Source of the DNA: Cellulomonas marina
Lineage (GTDB): Bacteria > Actinomycetota > Actinomycetes > Actinomycetales > Cellulomonadaceae
Assembly (NCBI RefSeq): GCF_900111925.1
Contig: NZ_FOKA01000001.1
Coordinates: forward strand, 310,001 to 374,000
DNA: 64,000 bases
Reading direction: 5' to 3'
A program made the translations under genes and the position numbers. Shown one piece after another: positions 53,339 to 64,000 of the stretch. Position 1 is the stretch's first letter. Each line of letters starts with the position of its first letter. The notes beneath the pieces were generated by a model. That model was not told the origin of the DNA. It worked only from the letters and a program-made list of their open reading frames with translations, and searched no databases.

Positions 53339-54852
53339 CCGGACGCGAGGACGAGAGGCCCGAGGTCCGCGACGAGGACCACGGCCGGGACGCCGACGAC
53401 GAGCGCCGCGACCTGCTCGGGCTGCGCATGGCGCAGCAGGACGAGCGCCGGGCGGCGTCGTCGAGCGGGACGCACGCCTCGTCGGGCGCCGCGCACCTGC
53501 GCGCCGAGGCCGCGCGCGAGGCCCGGGAGGCGGCCGACGAGGTCTACCGCGCGATCCTCGAGCGCGCGCCCGAGCACGACATCGACCCGACGCTGGACCG
53601 GGTCCGCGACGTGCTGGAGCTGCTCGGCGACCCGCAGAAGGCCTACCGGACGGTCCACCTCACCGGCACGAACGGCAAGACCTCCACCGCGCGCATGGTC
53701 GAGCGGCTGCTGCGCGAGCACGGGCTGCGCACGGGCCGGTTCACGAGCCCCCACCTGACCCGCGTCACCGAGCGCATCGCGATCGACGGCGAGCCGCTGT
53801 CCGACGAGCGGTTCGTCGAGGTGTGGCAGGACGTCGCCCCGTACGTGCACCTCGTCGACACCCGCTCGCTCGAGCAGGGGAAGCCGCGGCTGTCGTTCTT
53901 CGAGGTGTTCACGGTCATGGCGTTCGCCGCGTTCGCGGACGCGCCCGTCGAGGTCGCGGTCGTCGAGGTCGGGCTCGGCGGGCGGTGGGACTCGACGAAC
54001 GTCGTGGACGGCGAGGTCGCGGTCATCACGCCGGTCGCGATGGACCACGAGCGCTACCTCGGCGACACGCTCGTGGAGATCGCCGAGCAGAAGGCGGGGA
54101 TCGTCAAGGACGGCGCCACGCTCGTGCTCGCGCGGCAGCAGGAGGACGTCGACGGCGTCGTGCTCGCCGTCGCCGCCGAACGCGGGGCCCGCGTGGTCCG
54201 CGAGGGCGTGGACGTCGACGCGCTGGAGCGCGTGGTGGCCGTCGGCGGGCAGGTGGTGAGCCTGCGCGGCCTGGGCGGCGTGTACACGGACGTGTTCCTG
54301 CCCCTGCACGGCGAGCACCAGGCGCACAACGCGCTGCTCGCCCTCGTCGCGGTCGAGGCGCTGCTGACCGGGGGCGGCGCGCTCGACGCGGGCGTGGTCG
54401 AGGCGGCGTTCGGCGACGTGAGCTCCCCCGGCCGCCTCGAGGTGGTGCGGACCAGCCCGACGGTCGTCGTCGACGGCGCGCACAACCCCGCCGGGGCCGA
54501 GGCCATGGTGGCGGCGCTGGAGGAGGCGTTCTCCTTCGTCCGGCTCGTGGGCGTGGTGGGCGCGATGGCGGACAAGGACGTCGAGGGCATCCTGTCGGTC
54601 CTCGAGCCCGTGCTCGACGAGGTCGTCGTCACCCGCGCGGCCTCCGACCGGGCGCTGGAGGTCGACGACCTCGCCGACCTCGCGCGCGACGTGTTCGGCG
54701 AGGATCGCGTCCACGTCGCCGAGCGGCTCGACGAGGCGATCGACGTGGCGGTGCAGCGGGCCGAGGGCGAGGTCGAGCGCGGCGCCGGCGTGCTCGTCAC
54801 TGGGTCCATCCAGCTCGTCGCGCAGGCGCGCACGCTGCTCGGCCGGTCCTGA
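53335..54852 (+). CDS. folC: Folylpolyglutamate synthase / dihydrofolate synthase
   Basis: A 505-residue Mur-ligase-like enzyme that adds glutamate to (dihydro)folate. The P-loop is [19 protein letters not shown] near residue 110, followed by [18 protein letters not shown] and the metal loop [17 protein letters not shown]. The C-terminal domain has [16 protein letters not shown]. The N-terminus carries about 70 extra residues, mainly Asp/Glu/Arg/Ala, not needed for the fold. It is coupled to ileS, an order common in Micrococcales. Two hairpins follow the stop. Confidence 0.95.
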   Translation: MTGREDERPEVRDEDHGRDADDERRDLLGLRMAQQDERRAASSSGTHASSGAAHLRAEAAREAREAADEVYRAILERAPEHDIDPTLDRVRDVLELLGDPQKAYRTVHLTGTNGKTSTARMVERLLREHGLRTGRFTSPHLTRVTERIAIDGEPLSDERFVEVWQDVAPYVHLVDTRSLEQGKPRLSFFEVFTVMAFAAFADAPVEVAVVEVGLGGRWDSTNVVDGEVAVITPVAMDHERYLGDTLVEIAEQKAGIVKDGATLVLARQQEDVDGVVLAVAAERGARVVREGVDVDALERVVAVGGQVVSLRGLGGVYTDVFLPLHGEHQAHNALLALVAVEALLTGGGALDAGVVEAAFGDVSSPGRLEVVRTSPTVVVDGAHNPAGAEAMVAALEEAFSFVRLVGVVGAMADKDVEGILSVLEPVLDEVVVTRAASDRALEVDDLADLARDVFGEDRVHVAERLDEAIDVAVQRAEGEVERGAGVLVTGSIQLVAQARTLLGRS

Positions 54853-54864
54853 GCACAGGCCCGG

Positions 54865-54928
54865 AGCGCGCGTCCGCGAGGGCGCGCTGCAATGGCACGT
54901 CGCCCGTCCGGGGGATCCCGGGCGGGCG
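54865..54928 (+). terminator. Double hairpin terminator after folC
   Basis: The first stem is AGCGCGC (54865-54871) with GCGCGCT (54882-54888). The second is CGCCCGTCCGGG (54901-54912) with CCCGGGCGGGCG (54917-54928), 12 pairs including one G-U and a GGAT loop. No U-run follows, as is frequent in high-GC actinobacteria. Confidence 0.65.
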
Positions 54929-54930
54929 AG

Positions 54931-54956
54931 TGCACGGACGTGCAGCGCACCTGCAC
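54931..54956. promoter_or_regulatory. Overlapping inverted repeats, candidate dha operator
   Basis: TGCACGGACGTGCA (54931-54944) is a 6-2-6 inverted repeat, and GTGCAG (54940-54945) pairs with CTGCAC (54951-54956). They lie just upstream of the dhaK -35 box. The 8-mer ACGTGCAG recurs in the tetR palindrome at 57623-57630. Confidence 0.45.
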
Positions 54957-54964
54957 GGGAGTCC

Positions 54965-54993
54965 TTGACCGCGCGCTCACCTGCGGACACAGT
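54965..54993 (+). promoter_or_regulatory. Candidate dhaKLM promoter
   Basis: TTGACC (54965-54970) and CACAGT (54988-54993) are 17 nt apart. Transcription would start near 55000, about 60 nt before the dhaK GTG. Confidence 0.5.
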
Positions 54994-55061
54994 GGGTCCC
55001 GCCGCGGGCGAGGACGCCCGGCACCGCCCGGCGAGGGCGGCGTGACGCTGGAGGGACCTTC

Positions 55062-56057
<996 letters not shown>

Positions 56058-56142
56058 GGAGCCGACGCGGGCCGGGGTCTACGGTGGCCGTCGGTCCGGC
56101 CGGTCCGGCTGAGGGCCCCGACCCCGAAGGGCAGGGAGCGTG

Positions 56143-56775
56143 ATGAGCCTCGACGCGCAGTGGGCCGTGGCCTGGACCCGGGCCGCCGCCGCGGCCGTCG
56201 CCGAGCACCGGGCGGAGCTCGTCGAGCTGGACCGCCAGATCGGCGACGGCGACCACGGGGAGAACCTGCACCGCGGCTTCACCGCGGTCGTGCAGCGCCT
56301 CGACGCACTCCCCGAGGCGCCGGCGCAGGTCGGGGAGGTGCTCAAGCTCGTGGCGACGACGCTCATGTCCACGGTGGGCGGCGCCGCAGGCCCGCTGTAC
56401 GGGACGGCGTACCTGCGCGCGGCCAAGGTCACGGCGGCCGAGGTGCTCGACAGCGCCGGCGTCGTCGCGCTGCTCGAGGCGGCGCTCGAGGGGATCGTCG
56501 TGCGCGGCAAGGCCGGCGTGGGGGAGAAGACGATGGTCGACGCCTGGACGCCGGCCGTCGAGGCGGCGGTGACGGCGGCCGACGCCGGTGCCGAGCCGGC
56601 GGCGGTCCTGCGGGCGGCGGCGGACGCGGCCGAGGAGGGCGCGCGCTCGACGATCCCGCTCGTCGCCACGAAGGGCCGGGCGAGCTACCTCGGCGAGCGT
56701 TCGGCCGGGCACCTCGACCCCGGCTCGGCCTCGACCGCGCTCATCCTGCGGGCGGCGGCGGGAGCGGCTTCATGA
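56143..56775 (+). CDS. dhaL: Dihydroxyacetone kinase ADP-binding subunit DhaL
   Basis: A 210-residue all-helical subunit whose bound ADP is the phosphoryl carrier. The metal/ADP loop is RQIGDGDHGENLHRGF near residue 36, with STVGGAAGPLYGTAYLRAA and GEKTMVDAWTPAVEA further on. ATG 56143 is chosen over GTG 56140 because GGGAG lies at the better distance. The stop overlaps dhaM (ATGA). Confidence 0.93.
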   Translation: MSLDAQWAVAWTRAAAAAVAEHRAELVELDRQIGDGDHGENLHRGFTAVVQRLDALPEAPAQVGEVLKLVATTLMSTVGGAAGPLYGTAYLRAAKVTAAEVLDSAGVVALLEAALEGIVVRGKAGVGEKTMVDAWTPAVEAAVTAADAGAEPAAVLRAAADAAEEGARSTIPLVATKGRASYLGERSAGHLDPGSASTALILRAAAGAAS

Positions 56776-57593
56776 GCGGGACCGCCGGCGCGTCGACGCC
56801 GTCCGTGGCCCTCGTCGTCGTGTCGCACTCGCGCACCCTGGCCGACGGCGTCGTCGAGCTCGCCGCGCAGATGGCGCCCGGGGTGCGGCTGCTGCCGGCC
56901 GCGGGCGCCCCCGACGGCGGGCTGGGGACGAGCTTCGACCTCGTGGCGCAGGCCCTCGTCGCCGGCACGCGCGACGGGGGGCACGTCGTCGTCCTGACGG
57001 ACCTGGGGTCGGCCGTCCTCACGGCGGAGTCCGCGCTCGAGCTCGCCGCCGACGACGTCGTCGCGCGGGTGCGCCTCGTGGACGCGCCGCTCGTCGAGGG
57101 GGCCGTGGCCGCGGCGGTCGCCGCGGCGGGCGGTGCCGACCTCGAGGCGGTGGCCCGGGCGGCGGCGGAGGCGCGCGGACCGGCGTCCGGCGGTGCAGGA
57201 CCGGACGCAGGACCGGACGTAGGACCGGTCGCGGGGGCGGAGGACGGGCCGGACACGGCGTCCGCGGGGACCGCCGCGGCATCCGTCACGACGCCGGGCC
57301 CCGACGCGACGCCGGCTCCGGCCGCGCCCACCGACGAGCCCCTGGACGCGCAGGTCACCGTGCGCAACGAGCTCGGGCTGCACGCGCGCCCCGCCGCCCA
57401 GCTCGCCCGCGCGATGGCGGCGTTCGACGCCCAGGTGCTCGTGGACGGCGCGAACGCCGCGTCCGTCATCGCCCTCATGAAGCTCGGCGCGGTCGGTGGG
57501 CAGACCCTGACCGTGCAGGCGCGCGGCCGGCAGGCGCGCGAGGCGCTCGACGCGTTCACGACCGCGGTGGAGAGCGGCTTCGGCGAGGTGTGA
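56772..57593 (+). CDS. dhaM: Dihydroxyacetone kinase phosphotransfer subunit DhaM (EIIA-HPr)
   Basis: A 273-residue phosphocarrier. Residues about 10-135 are the mannose-type EIIA domain with His19 in VVVSHSRTLADG and VLTDLGSAVLTAESAL. A repetitive Gly/Pro/Asp/Ala linker (about 140-190) leads to an HPr domain with His204 in ELGLHARPAAQLARAM. There is no enzyme I domain, unlike the longer DhaM of E. coli, so phosphate must come from the general PTS enzyme I and HPr of the cell. It re-phosphorylates ADP on DhaL. Confidence 0.9.
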   Translation: MSGTAGASTPSVALVVVSHSRTLADGVVELAAQMAPGVRLLPAAGAPDGGLGTSFDLVAQALVAGTRDGGHVVVLTDLGSAVLTAESALELAADDVVARVRLVDAPLVEGAVAAAVAAAGGADLEAVARAAAEARGPASGGAGPDAGPDVGPVAGAEDGPDTASAGTAAASVTTPGPDATPAPAAPTDEPLDAQVTVRNELGLHARPAAQLARAMAAFDAQVLVDGANAASVIALMKLGAVGGQTLTVQARGRQAREALDAFTTAVESGFGEV

Positions 57594-57620
57594 GGCGTCA
57601 CCTGGACGGCCCCTGGTGAG

Positions 57621-57643
57621 AAACGTGCAGTCGCTGTAACTTT
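57621..57643. promoter_or_regulatory. tetR promoter with overlapping imperfect palindrome
   Basis: AAACGTGCAG-TCG-CTGTAACTTT matches its reverse complement in 7 of 10 arm positions. It covers TAACTT (57637-57642), a -10-like box 8 nt before GTG 57651. This arrangement suits autoregulation by the TetR protein. Confidence 0.45.
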
Positions 57644-57650
57644 GCGTCCC

Positions 57651-59943
<2,293 letters not shown>

Positions 59944-59997
59944 GAGCACGACGCGGGACGCGGCCGGCGGCGGGACCACCCACCGCCGGCCGGCTCG

Positions 59998-60003
59998 TAC
60001 CCT
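59998..60003 (+). promoter_or_regulatory. -10 box TACCCT, leaderless start of the DUF4233 gene
   Basis: TACCCT lies 7 nt before ATG 60011 with no ribosome site between. Confidence 0.5.
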
Positions 60004-60010
60004 GGGTGCC

Positions 60011-60469
60011 ATGACCGGGTCCACGACCAGCCCGCCGCCGGGGCCGCCGCCGGGGTACGTCATCCGGCGCAAGCGGGACGCGAAGCCGCAGTTCGCGCAG
60101 ACGATGCTGCTGCTCGAGGCGTTCGTCGTGCTGTTCGCGACGCTCGTCGCCTCGGGGCTCCAGCGCGCCGGTCAGCTCGACGTGCCCGCCGGGTGGCTGT
60201 GGGGCGGGGGGCTGGGGCTGGCGGTCGTGCTGACGCTGCTCTCGGGGTCGGTGAGCCGGCGCGGCGGGTACGCGCTCGGGTCCGTCGCCCAGGTGCTCGT
60301 GCTGGCGACGGGGGTCGTCGTGCCGATGATGCTCGTCGCCGGCGGCGTGTTCGTCGTCCTGTGGGTCGTGTCGTTGCGGCTCGGCGGCCGCATCGACCGG
60401 GAGCGGGCCGCCTTCGACGCGGCCCACCCCGACGCGGTGCCCCCGCCGCCGCGCCCGCGCCTGGGCTGA
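60011..60469 (+). CDS. DUF4233 small membrane protein
   Basis: A 152-residue protein with a Pro-rich cytoplasmic N-terminus ([26 protein letters not shown]) and four predicted helices ([70 protein letters not shown]). It matches the DUF4233 proteins usually encoded between folC and ndk in Micrococcales. Function is unknown. Here it is separated from folC by the dha/tetR/MFS block and has its own leaderless promoter. Confidence 0.82.
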   Translation: MTGSTTSPPPGPPPGYVIRRKRDAKPQFAQTMLLLEAFVVLFATLVASGLQRAGQLDVPAGWLWGGGLGLAVVLTLLSGSVSRRGGYALGSVAQVLVLATGVVVPMMLVAGGVFVVLWVVSLRLGGRIDRERAAFDAAHPDAVPPPPRPRLG

Positions 60470-60523
60470 CGACGGCCGCCCCGGGCCGGGCCCGCCGCCC
60501 CGTCCACGCGCCGGCCGCGCCGT

Positions 60524-60529
60524 TAGGGT
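60524..60529 (+). promoter_or_regulatory. -10 box TAGGGT, leaderless start of ndk
   Basis: TAGGGT ends 7 nt before ATG 60537 and no ribosome site is present, so the mRNA should begin at the start codon. Confidence 0.6.
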
Positions 60530-60536
60530 GTGCGCC

Positions 60537-60968
60537 ATGAACGCGACCGCACCGCAGCGCACCCTCGTCCTGGTCAAGCCCGACGGCGTCCGCCGCCGCC
60601 TGTCCGGGGAGGTGCTGCGCCGCATCGAGGCGAAGGGCTACACGCTCGTCGCGGCGGAGCTGCGGGTGGCGCCGACCGAGCTGCTCGAGGAGCACTACGC
60701 CGAGCACGCGGGCAAGCCGTTCCTGCCGGCGCTCGTCGAGTTCATGCACAGCGGGCCGGTCCTCGCCGCCGTCGTCGAGGGCTACCGCGTCATCGAGGGC
60801 TTCCGGAGCCTCGCCGGCGCCACCGACCCGACGGTCGCCGCGCCCGGCACCATCCGCGGCGACCTGGCGCACGACGTCGGCTCGCCGCTCATCGAGAACG
60901 TCGTGCACGGCTCGGACTCCCCGGAGTCGGCTGCGCGGGAGATCGCCCTCTGGTTCCCCTCGCTCTGA
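60537..60968 (+). CDS. ndk: Nucleoside diphosphate kinase
   Basis: A 143-residue enzyme that balances nucleoside triphosphates by moving phosphate through a histidine. [27 protein letters not shown] is the N-terminal signature. The active-site His is in [17 protein letters not shown] near the C-terminus and the [14 protein letters not shown] segment is intact. The middle part ([20 protein letters not shown]) is less conserved than usual. ATG 60537 fits the leaderless -10 box; an in-frame GTG at 60528 lies within that box and is rejected. Confidence 0.95.
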   Translation: MNATAPQRTLVLVKPDGVRRRLSGEVLRRIEAKGYTLVAAELRVAPTELLEEHYAEHAGKPFLPALVEFMHSGPVLAAVVEGYRVIEGFRSLAGATDPTVAAPGTIRGDLAHDVGSPLIENVVHGSDSPESAAREIALWFPSL

Positions 60969-60972
60969 CAGG

Positions 60973-61001
60973 CCGCCGGCCCACCCGGTCGGGTGCGGCG
61001 G
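60973..61001 (+). terminator. Hairpin between ndk and smc
   Basis: CCGCC (60973-60977) pairs with GGCGG (60997-61001) and inside it CACCC (60982-60986) with GGGTG (60991-60995), loop GGTC. It is a plausible ndk terminator without U-run. Confidence 0.4.
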
Positions 61002-61054
61002 GGTCGGCGGCGGCGGCGCGGCGCCCCTACGCCGGTGCTGTCGGACGTCCGGCC

Positions 61055-61060
61055 TAGAGT
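61055..61060 (+). promoter_or_regulatory. -10 box TAGAGT, leaderless start of smc
   Basis: TAGAGT lies 6 nt before GTG 61067, with no ribosome site. Confidence 0.58.
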
Positions 61061-61066
61061 CGGCGC

Positions 61067-64000
61067 GTGCACCTCAAGACGCTCACCCTGCGGGGCTTCA
61101 AGTCGTTCGCCTCGGCGACGACGCTGAGCTTCGAGCCCGGGGTGACCTGCGTCGTGGGGCCCAACGGGTCCGGCAAGTCCAACGTCGTCGACGCCCTGGC
61201 GTGGGTGATGGGCGAGCAGGGCGCCGGCTCGCTGCGCGGCGGCACGATGGCGGACGTCATCTTCGCCGGGACCTCCGGCCGCCCGCCGCTGGGTCGGGCC
61301 GAGGTGGCCCTCACCATCGACAACGGCGACGGCGCCCTGCCGATCGACTACACCGAGGTGACGATCTCCCGGACGCTCTTCCGCACGGGAGGTTCCGACT
61401 ACGCCATCAACGGCCAGGCCTGCCGGCTGCTGGACATCCAGGAGCTGCTCTCGGACTCGGGGCTCGGCCGCGAGATGCACGTCATCGTCGGCCAGGGGCG
61501 GCTCGACGCGGTGCTGCGGGCGACGCCGGAGGAGCGTCGCGGCTTCGTCGAGGAGGCGGCGGGCGTCCTCAAGCACCGGCGCCGCAAGGAGAAGGCGGTC
61601 CGCAAGCTCGACGCGATGCAGGCCAATCTCGCGCGTCTGCAGGACCTGACCGCCGAGCTGCGCCGCCAGCTCGGGCCGCTGGGCCGCCAGGCCGAGGTCG
61701 CGCGCCGGGCGGCCGTCGTGCAGGCGGACCTGCGCGACGCGCGCGCCCGGCTCCTGGCCGACGACCTCGCCCAGCTCACCGCGACGCTCGAGCAGGAGCT
61801 GGCCGACGAGACGGCGCTCGTGGCCCGTCGCACGCAGGTGGAGGCGCAGCTCGACGCGGCCCGGACCAGGCTCGTCGCCCTCGAGCGCGCGGCGGCCGAG
61901 GCGGCACCGGCACTGGGGGAGGCGACCGAGACGTTCCACCGCCTGTCCTCGTTGCGCGAGCGCCTGCGCGGCACGGCCTCCCTGGCCGCCGACCGGGTGC
62001 GGCTGCTCGGCACGGATGAGCCCGCGCGCGGGGCCGGCCAGGACCCGGACGACCTCGACGCCCAGGCGGACCGGGCACGACGGGCCGAGGGCGCGGCCGC
62101 CCAGGAGGTCGAGGGCGCCCGCGCGGCGCTGGCCGCGGCGGTGGCCGCGCGGGACGCGGCCGAGGGCGCGGCCGACGTCGCGGAGCGCGAGCTCGCCGCC
62201 GCGCTGCGCGCCGCGGCCGACCGCCGCGAGGGCGTCGCGCGGCTGGCGGGGCAGGTCGCCGCCCGCCGCAGCCGCGTCGAGGCGACGGAGGCGGAGATCG
62301 GCCGCCTGCGGGCCGCGCACGAGGAGGCCGAGCGCCGGCACGCCGCGGCGACGGCCCGGTTCGCCGCGCTCGAGGCCGAGGCCGTCGGCGCCGAGGCGGG
62401 CGAGGAGGACCTCGACGCGGAGCACGAGGCGGCGCTGGAGGCCCTCGAGGCGGCGCGCGAGCGGGTGGAGCACCTGCGGGCGACGGCGGCCGACGCGGAT
62501 CGTGACCGGGCGGCCCTCGTGGCGCGCGCCGAGACGCTGGAGCTGTCCCTCACGCGCAAGGACGGCGCCGGCGCCCTGCTCGGCGCGGAGGACCTGCCCG
62601 GCCGGCTCGGCAGCGTCGCGGCGCTGCTGGGCGTGGCGCCCGACGACGAGGAGGCGGTCGTCGCCGCGCTCGGGCCGCTGGCCGACGCCGTCGCCGTGGA
62701 GTCCGTCGACGCGGCCGTCGACGCGCTGCGCTGGCTGCGGGACCAGGACGCCGGGCGGGCCGTCCTGCTGGTGGGCGGGGGGCGCAGTGGGGGCCAGGGC
62801 GAGGGGCGCGCCGACGTCGACGTCCGCGCCGTCGCGGGGCTGGAGGAGGACGTCGTGGCCGCCCTCGACCTGGTGCGGGCGCCGGAGGCCGTGCGCGACG
62901 CCGTGGCGGCCGCCCTGGCCGGCGTGGTCGTGGTCGACGACCTCGCTCGCGCCCGGGCGCTCGTCGCGGCGCACCCCGGGCTCGTGGTGGCGACGCGGGC
63001 GGGGGACCTCGTCGGGAGGCACCGCGCCGCCGGCGGGTCAGCCGGGGCGCCGAGCGCGCTGCACCTGCAGCAGGCGCTGGACGCGGCGCGCACCGGCGCC
63101 GCGGCCGCCGCCGCCGCGGCGGAGCGCGCACGGTTCGCGCTCGTCGGGGCGACGGCCGAGCGGGACGCCGCGGCGGCACGGCACGCGGCCGCGCTGGACC
63201 GGCTGCACGAGTCCGACGCCGCCCTCGCCGCCGTCGCCGAGCAGCTCGGCCAGCTGGGGCAGACGGCCCGCGCCGCACGGGCGGAGGCGGAGCGGCTCGG
63301 CGGGTCGCTCGAGGCGGCCACCCGGCAACTCGCCGAGCACGGGGCGGAGCTGGCGGACCTCGCCGCCCGGCTCGCCGCGGCGGAGGAGGCTCCCGAGGTC
63401 GGGGAGCGCGTCCTCGTCGAGGGGGCGGCCCGGCGGGACGCGCTCGCGCGCGCCGCGACGGAGGCGCGGGCGGCGGAGACGGAGGCGCGGCTGGCCCTGC
63501 GGACCGGGGAGGAGCGCGCCCGGTCGGTGGCGGGCCGCGCGGCCGCCCTCGAGCGGGCGGCGGCGACGGAGCGGCAGGCGCGCGCACGGGCGGCCGAGCG
63601 CGAGCGCGCGCGGCGGCGGCAGGCGGCCCTCGCCTCGTCGGTCGCGGACGGTGCCCGGCGCGCCCTCGCCGCGCTGGAGGTCTCGCTCGAGCGGGCCGGT
63701 GCCGAGCGCGCCGCCGCGGAGGCCGACCGCGCCGACCGGGAGGCGGCCCTCGTCGAGGTCCGGGCGCAGGTGGACGCCACGGCCCGCGAGCTGGCCGAGC
63801 TCACGGACGAGGCGCACCGCGACGAGGTGGCGCGGGCCCAGCAGCGCCTGCGCGTGGAGACGTTGCGCCAGCGGGCGGTCGACGAGCTCGGCACGGACCC
63901 CGACGTGCTGCTGGAGGAGTACGGCCCCGACCGGCCCGTCCCGGTGGTGCCCGCGCCGGGGGAGGAGGCGGACCCCGGGGCGCCGACCACCGTGCCGTAC
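61067..64000 (+). CDS. smc: Chromosome segregation protein SMC, 3' truncated by the window
   Basis: The frame is open from GTG 61067 to the end of the window, giving the first 978 residues of a protein that is normally about 1180-1200 long. The N-terminal ATPase half begins VHLKTLTLRGFKSFASATTLSFEPG with Walker A VVGPNGSGKSNVVDAL near residue 32. Ala/Arg/Glu-rich heptad regions follow. The hinge domain starts near residue 505 (EDLPGRLGSVAALLGVAPDDE). A second coiled coil fills the rest. The C-terminal signature and Walker B lie outside the window. SMC loops and organises the chromosome with ScpA/ScpB. Confidence 0.95.
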   Translation, partial: MHLKTLTLRGFKSFASATTLSFEPGVTCVVGPNGSGKSNVVDALAWVMGEQGAGSLRGGTMADVIFAGTSGRPPLGRAEVALTIDNGDGALPIDYTEVTISRTLFRTGGSDYAINGQACRLLDIQELLSDSGLGREMHVIVGQGRLDAVLRATPEERRGFVEEAAGVLKHRRRKEKAVRKLDAMQANLARLQDLTAELRRQLGPLGRQAEVARRAAVVQADLRDARARLLADDLAQLTATLEQELADETALVARRTQVEAQLDAARTRLVALERAAAEAAPALGEATETFHRLSSLRERLRGTASLAADRVRLLGTDEPARGAGQDPDDLDAQADRARRAEGAAAQEVEGARAALAAAVAARDAAEGAADVAERELAAALRAAADRREGVARLAGQVAARRSRVEATEAEIGRLRAAHEEAERRHAAATARFAALEAEAVGAEAGEEDLDAEHEAALEALEAARERVEHLRATAADADRDRAALVARAETLELSLTRKDGAGALLGAEDLPGRLGSVAALLGVAPDDEEAVVAALGPLADAVAVESVDAAVDALRWLRDQDAGRAVLLVGGGRSGGQGEGRADVDVRAVAGLEEDVVAALDLVRAPEAVRDAVAAALAGVVVVDDLARARALVAAHPGLVVATRAGDLVGRHRAAGGSAGAPSALHLQQALDAARTGAAAAAAAAERARFALVGATAERDAAAARHAAALDRLHESDAALAAVAEQLGQLGQTARAARAEAERLGGSLEAATRQLAEHGAELADLAARLAAAEEAPEVGERVLVEGAARRDALARAATEARAAETEARLALRTGEERARSVAGRAAALERAAATERQARARAAERERARRRQAALASSVADGARRALAALEVSLERAGAERAAAEADRADREAALVEVRAQVDATARELAELTDEAHRDEVARAQQRLRVETLRQRAVDELGTDPDVLLEEYGPDRPVPVVPAPGEEADPGAPTTVPY

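Noticed and set aside
61399-63990. A long minus-strand open frame opposite smc
   Set aside because: It is a Ser/Ala/Arg-only translation, the mirror of the Ala/Glu/Arg coiled-coil codons of smc.

Overview
The window is very GC-rich (roughly three quarters G+C), densely packed, and uses many GTG starts and 4-nt ATGA/GTGA overlaps. A long eukaryote-type IleS behind a T-box leader, the ileS-folC-DUF4233-ndk order, coenzyme F420 genes and plant cell-wall glycosidases all point to an actinobacterium. The order Micrococcales is most likely, near Cellulomonas, Cellulosimicrobium or Isoptericola; this placement is inferred from gene content. I see no tRNA, rRNA, CRISPR array, prophage or insertion sequence.

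Layout. (1) 1-7.8 kb: an HhH-GPD repair protein, a DUF222/HNH nuclease, and cofC convergent with cofD. cofD is translationally coupled to an ABC importer of the putative F420-0 type. (2) 8.1-14.5 kb: a LacI regulator divergent from a secreted, internally duplicated esterase gene that is broken by a frameshift and a stop codon. A DUF916 surface protein and a second LacI regulator follow. (3) 15.0-27.4 kb: one long plus-strand series with an AraNPQ-like sugar importer, GH51, GH43 and GH120 enzymes, then a four-gene sugar module (TIM-barrel isomerase, HIBADH-type dehydrogenase, DhaK-DhaL kinase, RpiB-type isomerase). Near-identical palindromes in front of regions 2 and 3 suggest common control, which fits arabinoxylan use. 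(4) 27.5-38.7 kb: a MocR regulator divergent from a reductive pyrimidine (or hydantoin) degradation operon: beta-ureidopropionase, dihydropyrimidinase, an LLM-class probably F420-dependent oxidoreductase, an ABC importer, an omega-aminotransferase and an SDR. (5) 38.7-49.7 kb: a heterodimeric ABC exporter, an LpqC-like esterase, an mprF gene split by an in-frame TAA, a phosphoribosyltransferase, two HAD phosphatases and a nucleotidyltransferase. (6) 49.8-64 kb: T-box, ileS, folC, then a dhaKLM operon with a TetR/MFS pair sitting between folC and DUF4233-ndk, and finally smc, cut by the window edge.

How it works together. Regions 2 and 3 would deacylate, import and cleave arabinoxylo-oligosaccharides. 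Region 4 would import a pyrimidine-like compound and turn it into beta-alanine and malonate semialdehyde. No classical dihydropyrimidine dehydrogenase is present; an LLM enzyme occupies that place, and F420 genes lie 25 kb away. Several housekeeping genes have a TANNNT hexamer 6-8 nt before the start codon, which indicates leaderless transcripts.
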